Shown: piece by piece, positions 40,833 through 50,583 of the stretch | Layout: every line of letters begins with the position of its first letter | How positions within the stretch are numbered: the stretch's first letter is position 1 | Assembly (NCBI GenBank): GCA_937924525.1 | Contig: CALDSU010000008.1 | Location: 496,001-560,000, forward strand | Source: an uncultured Bryobacteraceae bacterium | Lineage (GTDB): Bacteria > Acidobacteriota > Terriglobia > Bryobacterales > Bryobacteraceae | DNA: 64,000 bases | Reading direction: 5' to 3' | Position numbers and translations under genes: made by a program | Notes under the pieces: model-generated | What the model saw: only the letters and a program-made list of their open reading frames with translations | Databases searched by the model: none | Told to the model about the DNA's origin: nothing

Positions 40833-41190
40833 GCGGCACGCCGAAGCCGGCATGGTTCGGCGGGCGTCACCCGCAAGCCTGCGCCCCTCCGCGCCACCGC
40901 CGCGGCCTGCAACGCGGGCACGCCGTCGAGAAACCGTACAAATCACGTGACCTGCTCTCCGTCCCGAGCTTGGTGGAAGTTCCCCCGGAGCGGCCCCTGA
41001 GCGCCTACCGCGAGGCGGGAGCGGACCCTGCAACCCCGGGGCTGGTCGCTCTCGTTTCGCCTCCGAGCGTCAGCCGGGAGGTCCCCGGCCGTGTCAAACC
41101 GACACGCCGCTGGCGCCGAAGGGACGCATACCCGCTTCGCGCGGGCTGGCGCGGGGAAAGATTTACCTGGGAATTCTTACCACTTCGACG
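40833..41190. other. Intergenic region between treZ and rnpB
   Basis: About 360 bases. A 6-bp stem (GCCGAA/TTCGGC) soon after treZ may stop transcription, without a T-run. No coding sequence, tRNA or repeat seen. Confidence 0.5.
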
Positions 41191-41557
41191 GCAGCCTGCC
41201 GGACGATAAGCCGGTTTCTGTTCCCTTGCGGGCGGTGGTCATTCCTCTGGGCCGCACCATTGCTGGCGGGCTCTAGCGACCTACCCGGGAGTCGAGCGGG
41301 ACGGGCCGTCCCTCCCCCCCTATTTGGTCTTGCTCCACGTGGGGTTTACCCTGCCAGCCGGATCGCTCCGGCCGCGGTGCGCTCTTACCGCACCTTTTCA
41401 CCCTTACCGGAACTGCTTCCGGCGGTATGTTTTCTGTGGCACTGTCCGTGAAGATCGCTTTGAGCGATCCCCCCCGGCCGTTAGCCGGCACGCTGCCCTC
41501 TGGAGACCGGACTTTCCTCCCCCGTTTCCGGGAGCGACCACCTGTCCGGCAGGCTTC
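41191..41557 (-). ncRNA. rnpB: RNase P RNA (class A)
   Basis: Catalytic RNA of RNase P, which matures tRNA 5' ends. P1 is a perfect 12-bp stem between 41544-41555 and 41193-41204. In the minus reading the universal segments appear in order: GGAGGAAAGTCCGG; then ACAGAAAACATACCGCC; GGTAAGGGTGAAA; GGTAAGAGCGCACCGC; AGGGTAAACCCCACG; GGAGCAAGACC; and near the 3' end GAACAGAAACCGGCTTATCG, one base short of the usual form. Ends are estimated from P1. About 367 bases, the normal size. The protein subunit gene rnpA lies 21 kb away. Confidence 0.97.
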
Positions 41558-41726
41558 CTTTTTCCATTGTGTCACCAACCCGCCGGGCCGTTCGCGTTCA
41601 TTTGCCCGGAACGGCTTGCGGGGGTATGCTGGAAAAGTCAAGAGCACCGCCAGCGGGTGGTCGAAGAATTGCAGCCAGGACTCGCTGGTCTTTCATGCAT
41701 ATGCTTCCAACGGAGGAGACATCAAA

Positions 41727-44726
41727 ATGTCATTACGACGTTGGGCGGTTCTGATCGCGTGCGCGCTGCTCGTTCCCGGCCTGTTCGCGCAGGGGAACGA
41801 AACCAAAGCCACGAAGGACGACTGGGAGGAGATCAACTTCGAGTTCGACTCGGCGGTTCTCTCCGACGGGTATCCCTCGTTGCTGCGCCTGGCGGAACTG
41901 CTCAAACAACACCCGGACTATCGCGTCAAACTGGAGGGCCACACGGACTATCGGGGTTCGGTGGATTACAACGAGAAACTGGCCCTGCGCCGCGCTGAAG
42001 CTGTCAAGAGCTTTCTGGTGAAGTACGGCGCCGGGAGCAACCAGTTGATCGTTGCCGGCCAGGGGAAGCGGTCGCCTTCCGTTCCCAATACGACCCGCGA
42101 AGGTCGCTTTATCAACCGCCGGGTCACCATGACGGTGACCGACGGGACGGGCAAGATCATTGCCGCCGGCGGCATCAGCGACGTGGTCCCCACGCTGGAC
42201 GACCGGCTGAAAAAGCTGGAGGAGTGCTGTAGCGCGATCCTGAAAAAGCTCGACAAACTCGACGAGATTCTGGCCGCGCTCCGCGACTTGAAGGGAGAAA
42301 ACGACCGGCTGAAGGCGGATCTGGCGCAGTTGCGCGACCAAGTCAACGCCGCGCCGAAGCTGACCGCCGCCGATCTGCCCAGACCGCTTACGGAACAGCA
42401 GGTGACCGACCTCGCCGCCAAGGCGCTGGAAGATCACGACGCGCGGAAGGGCAAGAAATTCTCTATCGGAACCATCAACCTGGGCCCCACCACTTACGGC
42501 AATCTCAGCGTCAGCGGACAGGGCCGCTTCTTTGGCGTCTTCGCCGAGCGGCACGCGTTACAGGCGCAGGGCGAGTATATGTACTACCGGGGTCCGAACC
42601 GGATCGAGGGCCGGCAGGAAGGCCAGTTTGACATCGGTCTGGTGAACCGGTTCGGCAACGTGCAGGCGGGCGCCTTCGCCAGCTTCAAGTACGTCAACAT
42701 GAACCAGTTCCAGCGGGGCGGCGCGCTCGGCCAGGCGGCTTTCACGCTCGATTACGTCTTTAACCGGGGCCGCGTGGGCGGTTTCGCCACGCATGGTTTC
42801 CTGAACGATGCGGTGGTCAACAAAGTCCAGCTTGGCCCGGCTTCCTGGACCGAAACCTACTTGCGCATCGTCAACCAGTATGGCGGCAGCGCCGCGATCG
42901 GCCTGTGGAAGGACGCATGGGCGGAGGGCAACCTTGGTTTCCTCCAGACGCAGTCACGCAACAACGCGCCGGGCGGCATGATTCGGCTAGTTCAGCCCAT
43001 CCGGCCGGGTCTCGCCTTCACGGTGGAAGCGGGGCTGAACGAAACGTTGCTGCTCGCCAAAAACAGCGGCCGCGTGGTCTTCGGTCTGCAATTCGGCAAC
43101 TGGCTGAGCCCGAAGGATTACGGCCAGACCAAGGGGCCGGTGCCTGTAGACGTGCCGCGCGTCCGGTATGAAATTCTGACGCGTCGCGTCGGCAATTCCG
43201 CGCCGGTGGCCGACGCCGGACCGGACATTGTCACGCAGGCCGGCCAGGTGACGCTGGACGGCTCGGGTTCGTACGATCCGGACGGCGACCCGCTCACCTA
43301 CGCGTGGACCCAGATCGCCGGACCGTCCGTGTCGCTCTCCGGCATGAACACGGTGCGGGCGACCTTCACCGCGGCGGAGGACCAGATCTATTCGTTCCGC
43401 CTCACGGTGAGAGATCCCGAAGGGCTGCAAAGCACGGCTAAGGTTACGGTTACGACCCGACGGAACCCGTCGGTGCGGATCGCGCGCTTCCAGGCGCAGC
43501 CCACCAATATCCGGGCGGGCGAAACCACCACGCTGATCTGGCAGGTGGAAAACGCCGAGTCGATCACCATCTCCGGGCTTGGCTCGGTCCAGCCGAACGG
43601 CAACTCGGTGGTCAGCCCTGCGGAGACCACGCAGTACGTGTTGACGGCCCGGGGCCGCGACGGCAGTTCCGCGACGGAGACCATCGTGATCACGGTGGAA
43701 CGTCCGGAGGCGCGCATCCTGCGCTTCCTGGCGACGCCTACCACGCTGCTGGCCGGCGAAGTAGCCACGCTGGCATGGGAGACGGAGAACGCCGAGACGG
43801 TGGAAATCTCCGGCATCGGCGCGGTGCGGCCCAACGGATCCACCACTGTGTCGCCCACTCAGACCACCACCTACACCATTACGGCGCGCGACCGGTTTGG
43901 ACGCACGGTGAACACCACCGCCACCGTCCAGGTGACGCAACCCGGCCTGCCGCGCATCATCCGTTTTGCGGCCACGCCGACCGAGATCCTGCCCACCGAG
44001 CAGGCGTCCCTGGTCTGGCAGGTGGAGGGCGCGACCGAGGTCACCATTTCGGGCCTGGGCCGCGTCGAATCGCAGGGCACGTCCACGGTCAGCCCGCAGC
44101 AGAACACCACCTACACCATCACCGCCAAGAGTCCGGCGGGCGAGGTGAGCGCGTCGGTGGTGGTCGGGGTCATCGCTCCGGTGAAGATCCTCGACTTCGT
44201 CGCCGATCCTCCCAGCGTGGTGCAGGGGCAGCCGGTGACGCTGCGCTGGAACACCGTGAACGCGACTGATGTCACCATCACGGGCATCGGCGAGGTGCCG
44301 GCCAGCGGTTCCCTCACCGTGACGCCGGCGTCGGACATCAGCTATACGCTGCTGGCCTACGGCAAACGGTCGCAAGCCAGCGCCTTTGTGCTGGTGAAGA
44401 CCGTGCCGCCGCCGCCCACCAACCGGCCGCCGATTGCGGACGCGGGACCGGATCAGCTTGTTTACCGCACCACGGTCATGCTGGACGGTTCGCGCTCGTT
44501 CGATCCGGACGGCGATCCGATCACCTTCTCCTGGCGTCTGGTGGAATACCGGCGCGATCCGGCCCGGGGCCCGGGTCCGGACGGCGTCGACATCTCCGGC
44601 GCGGAAACCGCCAAGCCGGTGATCCGCATGCTGGGCTGGGGAACCTATATCTTCGAACTGACCGTTCGGGATAACAAGGGCGCCTCGGCGACAGCGTTCA
44701 CTCGCGTAACCTTCGAAGATCCGTAA
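41727..44726 (+). CDS. OmpA-domain envelope protein with PKD and Ig-like repeats
   Basis: 999 residues. Start at 41727 has a perfect GGAGGAG ribosome site. Signal peptide 1-21; OmpA-type peptidoglycan-binding domain about 32-138 ('NFEFDSAVL', 'LEGHTDYRGSVDYNEKLALRRA', 'REGRFINRRVTM'); coiled coil 155-206; a beta-barrel-like region 245-465; PKD domain 492-578; four similar Ig-like repeats of about 78 residues (581-659, 660-738, 740-816, 818-892); second PKD domain 900-999. Likely anchors to peptidoglycan, crosses the outer membrane, and exposes the repeats. Function unknown, perhaps adhesion. Confidence 0.85.
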   Translation: MSLRRWAVLIACALLVPGLFAQGNETKATKDDWEEINFEFDSAVLSDGYPSLLRLAELLKQHPDYRVKLEGHTDYRGSVDYNEKLALRRAEAVKSFLVKYGAGSNQLIVAGQGKRSPSVPNTTREGRFINRRVTMTVTDGTGKIIAAGGISDVVPTLDDRLKKLEECCSAILKKLDKLDEILAALRDLKGENDRLKADLAQLRDQVNAAPKLTAADLPRPLTEQQVTDLAAKALEDHDARKGKKFSIGTINLGPTTYGNLSVSGQGRFFGVFAERHALQAQGEYMYYRGPNRIEGRQEGQFDIGLVNRFGNVQAGAFASFKYVNMNQFQRGGALGQAAFTLDYVFNRGRVGGFATHGFLNDAVVNKVQLGPASWTETYLRIVNQYGGSAAIGLWKDAWAEGNLGFLQTQSRNNAPGGMIRLVQPIRPGLAFTVEAGLNETLLLAKNSGRVVFGLQFGNWLSPKDYGQTKGPVPVDVPRVRYEILTRRVGNSAPVADAGPDIVTQAGQVTLDGSGSYDPDGDPLTYAWTQIAGPSVSLSGMNTVRATFTAAEDQIYSFRLTVRDPEGLQSTAKVTVTTRRNPSVRIARFQAQPTNIRAGETTTLIWQVENAESITISGLGSVQPNGNSVVSPAETTQYVLTARGRDGSSATETIVITVERPEARILRFLATPTTLLAGEVATLAWETENAETVEISGIGAVRPNGSTTVSPTQTTTYTITARDRFGRTVNTTATVQVTQPGLPRIIRFAATPTEILPTEQASLVWQVEGATEVTISGLGRVESQGTSTVSPQQNTTYTITAKSPAGEVSASVVVGVIAPVKILDFVADPPSVVQGQPVTLRWNTVNATDVTITGIGEVPASGSLTVTPASDISYTLLAYGKRSQASAFVLVKTVPPPPTNRPPIADAGPDQLVYRTTVMLDGSRSFDPDGDPITFSWRLVEYRRDPARGPGPDGVDISGAETAKPVIRMLGWGTYIFELTVRDNKGASATAFTRVTFEDP

Positions 44727-44733
44727 GAAGCCT

Positions 44734-44772
44734 AGCGGGCGGCCCGAGGCATGCCGTTCCGGGCCGCCCGCT
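44734..44772 (+). terminator. Hairpin terminator after the OmpA/PKD gene
   Basis: Perfect 13-bp stem (44734-44746 with 44760-44772, loop 13), eight bases after the stop codon. No long T-run follows, but the stem is very strong and nothing else explains it. Confidence 0.7.
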
Positions 44773-44869
44773 GTTCCCGGTTATTACCAAGTTTTACCCT
44801 TCCTGCCCGTCCTCCCTGCCCCTGCCAAGTATCGTTCCGGCAATCCTCGGCACCTCACTTTGCGTTGAG

Positions 44870-45490
44870 AGTCGTCCCGATTCTATTCCTCTTGGCCGGC
44901 GGCCACGGCGATTTCTCCGTCATCCTCGGTGAGCGGAGAGAGTACTTCTCCTTTTTCTTCTCGAACTACGATGGCGGACCGCAGGAAGGCCTCGCCGTGG
45001 CGCGCATGCCTTACGCGGCCCGCGCGCGTCCGGTCGGCCAGGTAGTCAAGTACTTCGCGGGGCATTGGTCCGAACCCGGACTTGGCGGACGCGTTACGCC
45101 GGTGATCCCCGCCGCCATCTCGCGGGCGGCCGTGCACGCCGATGCATCCTGGGGGCCGTCAGTGCACTTCAACACACACCTGCTCCATTACGTGCTGTTG
45201 ATGACGCGCTCGTGTCGCCAGCCGGGCTGGCCGCCCGCCGACATCTATGTCAGCTTCAGCCCGGATTTGACGAACCCGGCCTCGTGGATTTCTCCGGCGC
45301 TCCTGAGGGATCAACCGGGCTGGTACTCCCAGGTGTTCGGGAGCGAAGCGGGAGAGTCGGATTCCCGCGCCGGCCGCACGGCCAGACTTTACCTGGGGAG
45401 CGATTCGCGCTGGCCAGTGGAGTTCTTCCCCGGCCGGGCGCCCGAGGCCGTCGCGGCCGGAACGCCGACCGCGGCCGGCAGCGGGGCCCT
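44870..45490 (+). pseudogene. 5'-truncated remnant of a secreted hydrolase-like gene
   Basis: About 200 codons read openly in one frame ('GDFSVILGERREYFSFFFSNYDGG', 'EGLAVARMPYAARAR', 'PADIYVSFSPDLTNP'). The style resembles the beta-propeller of DUF4185/GH43-like secreted proteins. No signal peptide, no N-terminal half and no plausible start codon with a ribosome site are present. Read-through into the pdxA remnant also argues against an intact gene. Family placement is tentative. Confidence 0.5.
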
Positions 45491-45499
45491 TCGCTGTCG

Positions 45500-46110
45500 G
45501 GCGTCCGCGCCGTCCCTGGATGAAATAAACCGCTACAGTAGAGGGCTGCTCCGGCCCGCGGATGAAAAGATCGGCCAGCTCTGGGCGGCTGCGGGGGCGG
45601 CGGCGCGGGAAGATGGGATTGCCGCGGCCAGGGCCGCGCTGGCGGCGAAGTGGCGGCTATGGTCACGTTGCCCATGAACAAGGAGGCGACGCAACTCTCC
45701 GAGCCCACCATTGTCGGCACTGATCGGCCGGGTTTGCGGCGCCGCCGATGTCACCATCATGCTGGCGTCCGAGCACCTGATCGTCACGCACGTGAGCACC
45801 CATGTGTCGCTACGGGATGCCATCGCGCGGGTGAAGCGGGACCGCGTCCTCCGCATCATTGAATTGAGTTGACCTGCGCCGCGGTCGCGCGGCTGAGACC
45901 CAAAACCGCATCGCCGGTCGCCGGTCTGAACCCGCATGCGGGTGAGAACGGGCTGTTCGGGAGGGAGGAAATCGAAGAGATCCGGCCGGCGGTCGAGGAC
46001 GCACAGGCCCGAGGCCTGCCCGTCGAAGGGCCGTTTCCACCCGACACGCTGTTCTTTCAGGCGGTGCAGAAACGCCGCGATGCCGGCCAGTCCGATGCGC
46101 GCGGCAGCGC
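45500..46110 (+). pseudogene. pdxA-like pseudogene (4-hydroxythreonine-4-phosphate dehydrogenase family)
   Basis: Three consecutive pieces in different frames match the PdxA/PdxA2 family in order: (1) 'VTLPMNKEATQLSEPTIVG' near 45660-45715; (2) 'IMLASEHLIVTHVSTHVSLR' to 'RVLRIIEL' near 45720-45868; (3) '[20 protein letters not shown]' and '[12 protein letters not shown]' near 45890-46070. A one-base loss near 45645, a loss of about 10 bases near 45715, and a shift near 45868 separate them. The catalytic C-terminal part (HDQG region) is missing. A real gene once stood here, now decayed. Confidence 0.85.
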
Positions 46111-46169
46111 GCCACCTCACGCCGCTCGTATGACCAAACTCCAGAGCCACTTCGGACACCGGCACGGGG

Positions 46170-48176
46170 TCACGGCCTTGGCCGGGCGGCTGACGATTGG
46201 CCCAGCGCGCGCTTCCCTGCTTCCAGAAGCTCGATGATGCGGTCCGGATCGTAGACGCAGCCGGCCCACGTGCCCCCGCTGGCATCGGTCAGCGCGGCCC
46301 ACAGGCGGGTGTCCGCCGGCAGGTCTTCGTCCGGCGCCAGTTCGGGATTCGGCGGGCGGGCGGCCAGTTCGCGATTGCCCCAGTCGACGCCGTGCACCTG
46401 TCCCGCCGCGCCGACCAGATTCACAGAGCCATCCAGCTTTCCCCGGTCGATCACGATCTCGATCAGGTCCCCATCGCGCACCTTGCCAATTGGGCCGCCG
46501 GCAAGCGCCTCCGGGGTCACGTGGCCGATACAGGCGCCGGTCGAGACGCCGCTGAACCTGGCGTCGGTGAGGACAGCGATTTCCTTGCCGAATTTCAGGT
46601 AACGCAGAGAAGAGGTGATTTGAAAGATCTCCTCCATGCCGGACCCCATCGGCCCGCGGCAGATCAGCACCAGGATCTCGCCCGGCTTCACGCGCTCGGG
46701 ACCGGTGCTCTTGATGGCCGCGATGGCGTCTTTTTCGCGCCGGAACACGCGGGCGGGGCCGGTCTTGCGGTAGACCCCGTCGGGATCCACGACGGAAGGG
46801 TCGATCGCCGTGCTCTTGATCACCGAGCCGCCGGGGGCGAGATTCCCCTTCGGAAACGTGACCGTGGGGGTCAGCCCATGGGCGCGCGCCGCCTGCGGGT
46901 CCATGATGACCAGATCGGGATCGACGCCGTCCCGGTCGCGCAGGATCTGGCGCAGTCGCGCGCGGCGCTCGGAGGTCTCCCACCAGTCCAGCATCGCGCC
47001 CAGCGTTTCGCCGGAGGCGGTGAGCACCCCGGTTTCCAGCAGGCCGGCGCGGCGCAGGTGCAGCATCACTTCCGGAACGCCGCCGGCGAGGAACACCTGG
47101 ACGGTGGGATGGTAGCGCGGGCCATTCGGCAGCGCGTCGACCAGGCGCGGAATCTGGCGGTTGTAGCGGATCCAGTCGTCGACGGTGGGGCGCGGGAGAC
47201 CCGCGGCGAACGCGATGGCCGGAATATGCAAAATCAGATTGGTGGAACCGCCGAACGCGGCGTGCGTGACCATCGCGTTCCGGACGGATTCCGGCGTAAG
47301 CAGGTCGCGCATGGTGAGACCGCGCGATTCCAGTTGCAGCACGGCGCGGGCGGAGCGGCGCGCCATGTCGGTCCAGATGTTGGCGCCCGAAGGAGCCAGC
47401 GCGGAATGGGTGAGGCTCATGCCGAGCGCTTCGCCGACCACCTGCGAAGTCGCCGCCGTGCCGAGGAACTGGCAACCTCCCCCCGGCGAAGCGCAGGTGC
47501 GGCACAGCGCCTCTGCCGCGTCTTCGAACGAGATCTGGCCGTGGGCGTAACGCGCTCCCACAGACTGGACCACGCCGGCGTCCTCGCCCTGCTCCGGCAA
47601 CAGCGTCACGCCGCCCGGCACCAGCACCGCGGGCAGGCGGTGCTGCGCCGCCAGGGCCATCATCATGGCCGGCAAACCCTTGTCGCAGGTGGCGACGCCG
47701 ATCACGCCTCTGCGCGTGGGCAGCGAGCGGATGAGGCGCCGGAACACGATGGCGGCGTCGTTCCGGTACGGCAGGCTGTCGTACATGCCCGTGGTGCCCT
47801 GGGTGCGGCCGTCGCAGGGATCGGTGCAATAGCCCGCGAACGGCACCGCGCCGCGGGCGGCCAGTTCCTGGGCCGCGGCCTGCATCAGCAAACCAACTTC
47901 CCAGTGGCCGGTGTGGTAGCCGAGCGCCACCGGGGTTCCGTCGGCGGCCCGGACGCCGCCGTGCGTGCTGAGAATCAGGATTTCGTGGCCGCCGAGTTTT
48001 CGCGGGTCCCAGCCCATGCCCGCGTTCTGCGCCCACCCGAACAGGTCGCCCGAGGGTCGGTGCAGCAGCATTTCGGGAGTAATCGGCAGCGCACCCTCGG
48101 GGCCGGGGGCTTTCGAGCGCAAATCGTAGATCGAGGGGTCACCGCTATCCACCAGAGTTGCAAACCGGGAGGTCAT
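46170..48176 (-). CDS. Dihydroxy-acid dehydratase-family protein, YjhG/YagF type (sugar-acid dehydratase)
   Basis: 668 residues. IlvD/Edd superfamily with the YjhG/YagF layout (xylonate dehydratase group), longer than IlvD. The iron-sulfur ligand motifs are '[20 protein letters not shown]', '[16 protein letters not shown]' and '[20 protein letters not shown]'. Start is the ATG at 48176; a TTG one codon earlier gives the same reading. Expected to dehydrate aldonic acids such as xylonate to 2-keto-3-deoxy acids. It converges on the pdxA-like pseudogene, whose relatives act in sugar-acid pathways. Confidence 0.85.
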   Translation of the reverse strand: MTSRFATLVDSGDPSIYDLRSKAPGPEGALPITPEMLLHRPSGDLFGWAQNAGMGWDPRKLGGHEILILSTHGGVRAADGTPVALGYHTGHWEVGLLMQAAAQELAARGAVPFAGYCTDPCDGRTQGTTGMYDSLPYRNDAAIVFRRLIRSLPTRRGVIGVATCDKGLPAMMMALAAQHRLPAVLVPGGVTLLPEQGEDAGVVQSVGARYAHGQISFEDAAEALCRTCASPGGGCQFLGTAATSQVVGEALGMSLTHSALAPSGANIWTDMARRSARAVLQLESRGLTMRDLLTPESVRNAMVTHAAFGGSTNLILHIPAIAFAAGLPRPTVDDWIRYNRQIPRLVDALPNGPRYHPTVQVFLAGGVPEVMLHLRRAGLLETGVLTASGETLGAMLDWWETSERRARLRQILRDRDGVDPDLVIMDPQAARAHGLTPTVTFPKGNLAPGGSVIKSTAIDPSVVDPDGVYRKTGPARVFRREKDAIAAIKSTGPERVKPGEILVLICRGPMGSGMEEIFQITSSLRYLKFGKEIAVLTDARFSGVSTGACIGHVTPEALAGGPIGKVRDGDLIEIVIDRGKLDGSVNLVGAAGQVHGVDWGNRELAARPPNPELAPDEDLPADTRLWAALTDASGGTWAGCVYDPDRIIELLEAGKRALGQSSAARPRP

Positions 48177-48280
48177 CAACCGCGAGTGTAGCAGAGCGGC
48201 TTTCCGCAGCCTGAGAGATCCGTTTCGGCGGGAAAACCACGCAAAACGGACTGGGCCGGTTGCTAGAATGAAGTTTCATC

Positions 48281-48814
48281 ATGGCTTCCGCCAGCATCCG
48301 CGGTTCCCTGAAAGAGCGTGGCGTCCGCCTGACCCGGCAGCGCCAGATTCTCCTGGACCTGATCGACAAGTCGGGCAAACACCTGGACGCGGAAACGCTT
48401 TTCCAGTTGGCCAAACAGCAGGACGCGAAGCTGAATCGCGTCACCGTGTACCGGACGCTGAAACTGCTGAAAACCGGCGGGTTGATCGACGAACTGGACC
48501 TGATGCACTACGGCGGGGACCAGCATTACTACGAGACCCGCATGAAGCAGGAGCACGCGCATATCATTTGCCTGCGCTGCGGGAAGGTGGAGGAGTTTTT
48601 CGGGGAGCCGCTCATGCGCCTGCGGCGGCAGATCGAATCGCATTTCGGATTCGAGATCCTGCTGGCGCGCACCGAGGTCGGCGGCTACTGCGCGAACTGC
48701 CAAGCCCAGCGCGCGCGGGAAGTGGAGGAAGCGCGGGGCCTCGCGGACGGGCGGGTGGACGAGGGGGAGACTCTTCCCGCGCCGCGCGCCAAACGCCGCC
48801 GCAAACAGACATGA
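48281..48814 (+). CDS. Fur-family metal-dependent regulator
   Basis: 177 residues. Winged-helix DNA-binding half 'LKERGVRLTRQRQILLDLID' to 'RVTVYRTLKLLKTGGLID'. The metal-binding half has 'EHAHIICLRCGKVEEF' with His and Cys ligands, and a second Cys pair 'CANCQA' for structural zinc. A basic, Arg/Glu-rich tail of about 30 residues follows. It could be Fur, PerR or Zur; the ligand set alone does not decide. The stop overlaps the FHA-GAF-phosphatase start (ATGA). Confidence 0.92.
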   Translation: MASASIRGSLKERGVRLTRQRQILLDLIDKSGKHLDAETLFQLAKQQDAKLNRVTVYRTLKLLKTGGLIDELDLMHYGGDQHYYETRMKQEHAHIICLRCGKVEEFFGEPLMRLRRQIESHFGFEILLARTEVGGYCANCQAQRAREVEEARGLADGRVDEGETLPAPRAKRRRKQT

Positions 48815-50583
48815 GTCCGGGAGCCCTGCCGCCGGCAGCGCCCTCCGCCGCCACGCTGATCGTGATCGACCCCAGCGGCAATCGCAGCACGGCGCAGGTG
48901 TCTTCCTTCCCCTTCCGGATCGGCCGCCATCCGGAAAACCAACTGGTGCTGCGGGACAACCGGGCCTCGCGGACGCACGCGCAGATCGTCTGGACGGACG
49001 GAGAGTATTACGTGGAAGATCTGGCCAGCCGCCATGGCACGTACGTCAATGGCGTGCGGATTCAACGGCACAAACTCCGGCATGGCGACCGGATCGAGTT
49101 CGCGGCGCAGGAATCGTACCAGTTGGTGTTCCACTTGGCCGGAACGGCGTTTCATCAGTTGCTGGAGACGCTGCCCCCACTGGAGAAGGGAGCGAGCGCC
49201 CTGCCCCCGGACGCGGCCGGCAACCTCGCCAAACTGCGCGCGGTTATGGAGGTGGCGCGCGCGCTCCAGACTTCACTTTCTGTGAACGACGTGCTGGCGT
49301 CGGTGGTGGACGCCGCACTCCTGGTGACGGGCGCCGAGCGGGGTTTCCTCTTGTTGCGCGACGGGGACCGTCTGGAAGTGCGCGTGGCGCGCGACCGGCG
49401 GGGGACTCCGCTGGCGGAAAGCGATTTGCGGGTGCCGCGCCGCCTGATCCGGCGCGCCCTGGAGACCCGGCGGGAACTGCTCTCGATGCAGTTCGACCCG
49501 CTGGGCGCCGAGGGGGTCAGCCCGGATCTCTCGGTAGCGGGTCTGGACCTGCGCGCCGTCGTTTGCGTCCCGCTCGTGCGCATTCGGATCGGCGCCAGCC
49601 AGGAGACCAGCGCGCTCGACACCGCCGCGGACACGGTGGGCCTGCTCTACATGGATTCGCGGGCGGGGAACGCGGATCTGTCGGCCGGCAACCGGGAACT
49701 GTTGCAGACGCTGGCGCTGGAAGCGTCGACCATTCTCGAGAACGCGCGGCTGCTGGAGCAGGAACAGAGCCGCCGCAAGATCGAACAGGAACTGATGCTG
49801 GCCCGCGAAATCCAGCGCAGCCTGGCGCCGGCCCATCTGCCCCAAAGCGGATGGCTGCGCGCCTCCGGTTCGAGCGAACCCTCCTACCAGGTGAGCGGCG
49901 ATTCCTACGATCTGGTGCCCCTGGCGGATGGGCGCTGGGCGGCCGCGGTGGCCGACGTATCCGGCAAGGGCGTGAGTTCGGCGCTGCTGGCGTGTTTTCT
50001 GCAAGGGGCGTTTGCCTCGGCGGCCAAGACCGCGTCCGACCCGGCGACGATGATGGGGCTCATCAACCGTTTTCTGCATGAGCGCACCGGTGGCGAAAAG
50101 TATGCAACGGTCTTCTGCGGAACGGTGAGGCGCGATGGCCGCCTGGATTATGTGAACGCCGGACACTGCCCGGCGATTCTGATTGCTCCGGACGGCCGCC
50201 TGGACGTCCTCGAAACGACCGGTTTTCCGGTAGGGCTCCTGCCCGACGCCGATTTCGAGGCTGATTCGCGGATGCTGCGGCCGGGTCATAAGATCGTGAT
50301 CTACTCGGACGGTGTTTCCGAAGCGCACGGCCCCAAGGGGGAGTTCTACGGGACCGGCAGATTGCTCGGCGTCGCGCGGGCGCAGGCCGTGGCATCGGCC
50401 GAAGCGCTGCACGAGGCGATCCTCGACGACGTGGCCCGCTTCACCGAGGGCCGGCCGCAAGCCGACGACGTGACGCTGCTGGTGCTGGAGTATCAGCCCG
50501 GCGAGACGCCCTGCCCCGAGCCGGCGGCTGGAGCGGGCTCGGCGCGATCCGATACAATCGGGAAGAATTGCCCGCGCAAGTGA
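48811..50583 (+). CDS. FHA-GAF-PP2C (RsbU/SpoIIE-type) phosphatase
   Basis: 590 residues. FHA domain about 30-95 with 'RIGRHPENQLVL' and 'SRTHAQI', 'DLASRHGTYVNG': binds phosphothreonine peptides. GAF domain about 140-320. Coiled linker, then a PPM-type serine phosphatase 350-570 with 'SGDSYDLVPL', 'VADVSGKGVSSALLA', 'VNAGHCPAI' and 'IYSDGVSEAHGPKGEFYG' metal motifs. Acts in sigma-factor partner-switching in known RsbU-like proteins. Overlaps the Fur-family gene upstream, and its 3' end overlaps the first GT2 gene by 16 bases, so the chain is one unit. Confidence 0.9.
   Translation: MSPGALPPAAPSAATLIVIDPSGNRSTAQVSSFPFRIGRHPENQLVLRDNRASRTHAQIVWTDGEYYVEDLASRHGTYVNGVRIQRHKLRHGDRIEFAAQESYQLVFHLAGTAFHQLLETLPPLEKGASALPPDAAGNLAKLRAVMEVARALQTSLSVNDVLASVVDAALLVTGAERGFLLLRDGDRLEVRVARDRRGTPLAESDLRVPRRLIRRALETRRELLSMQFDPLGAEGVSPDLSVAGLDLRAVVCVPLVRIRIGASQETSALDTAADTVGLLYMDSRAGNADLSAGNRELLQTLALEASTILENARLLEQEQSRRKIEQELMLAREIQRSLAPAHLPQSGWLRASGSSEPSYQVSGDSYDLVPLADGRWAAAVADVSGKGVSSALLACFLQGAFASAAKTASDPATMMGLINRFLHERTGGEKYATVFCGTVRRDGRLDYVNAGHCPAILIAPDGRLDVLETTGFPVGLLPDADFEADSRMLRPGHKIVIYSDGVSEAHGPKGEFYGTGRLLGVARAQAVASAEALHEAILDDVARFTEGRPQADDVTLLVLEYQPGETPCPEPAAGAGSARSDTIGKNCPRK

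Noticed and set aside
41427-41726. Extension of the OmpA/PKD gene into rnpB
   Set aside because: The extra 100 codons lie inside or beside RNase P RNA on the other strand; the ATG at 41727 has a perfect ribosome site and a signal peptide.
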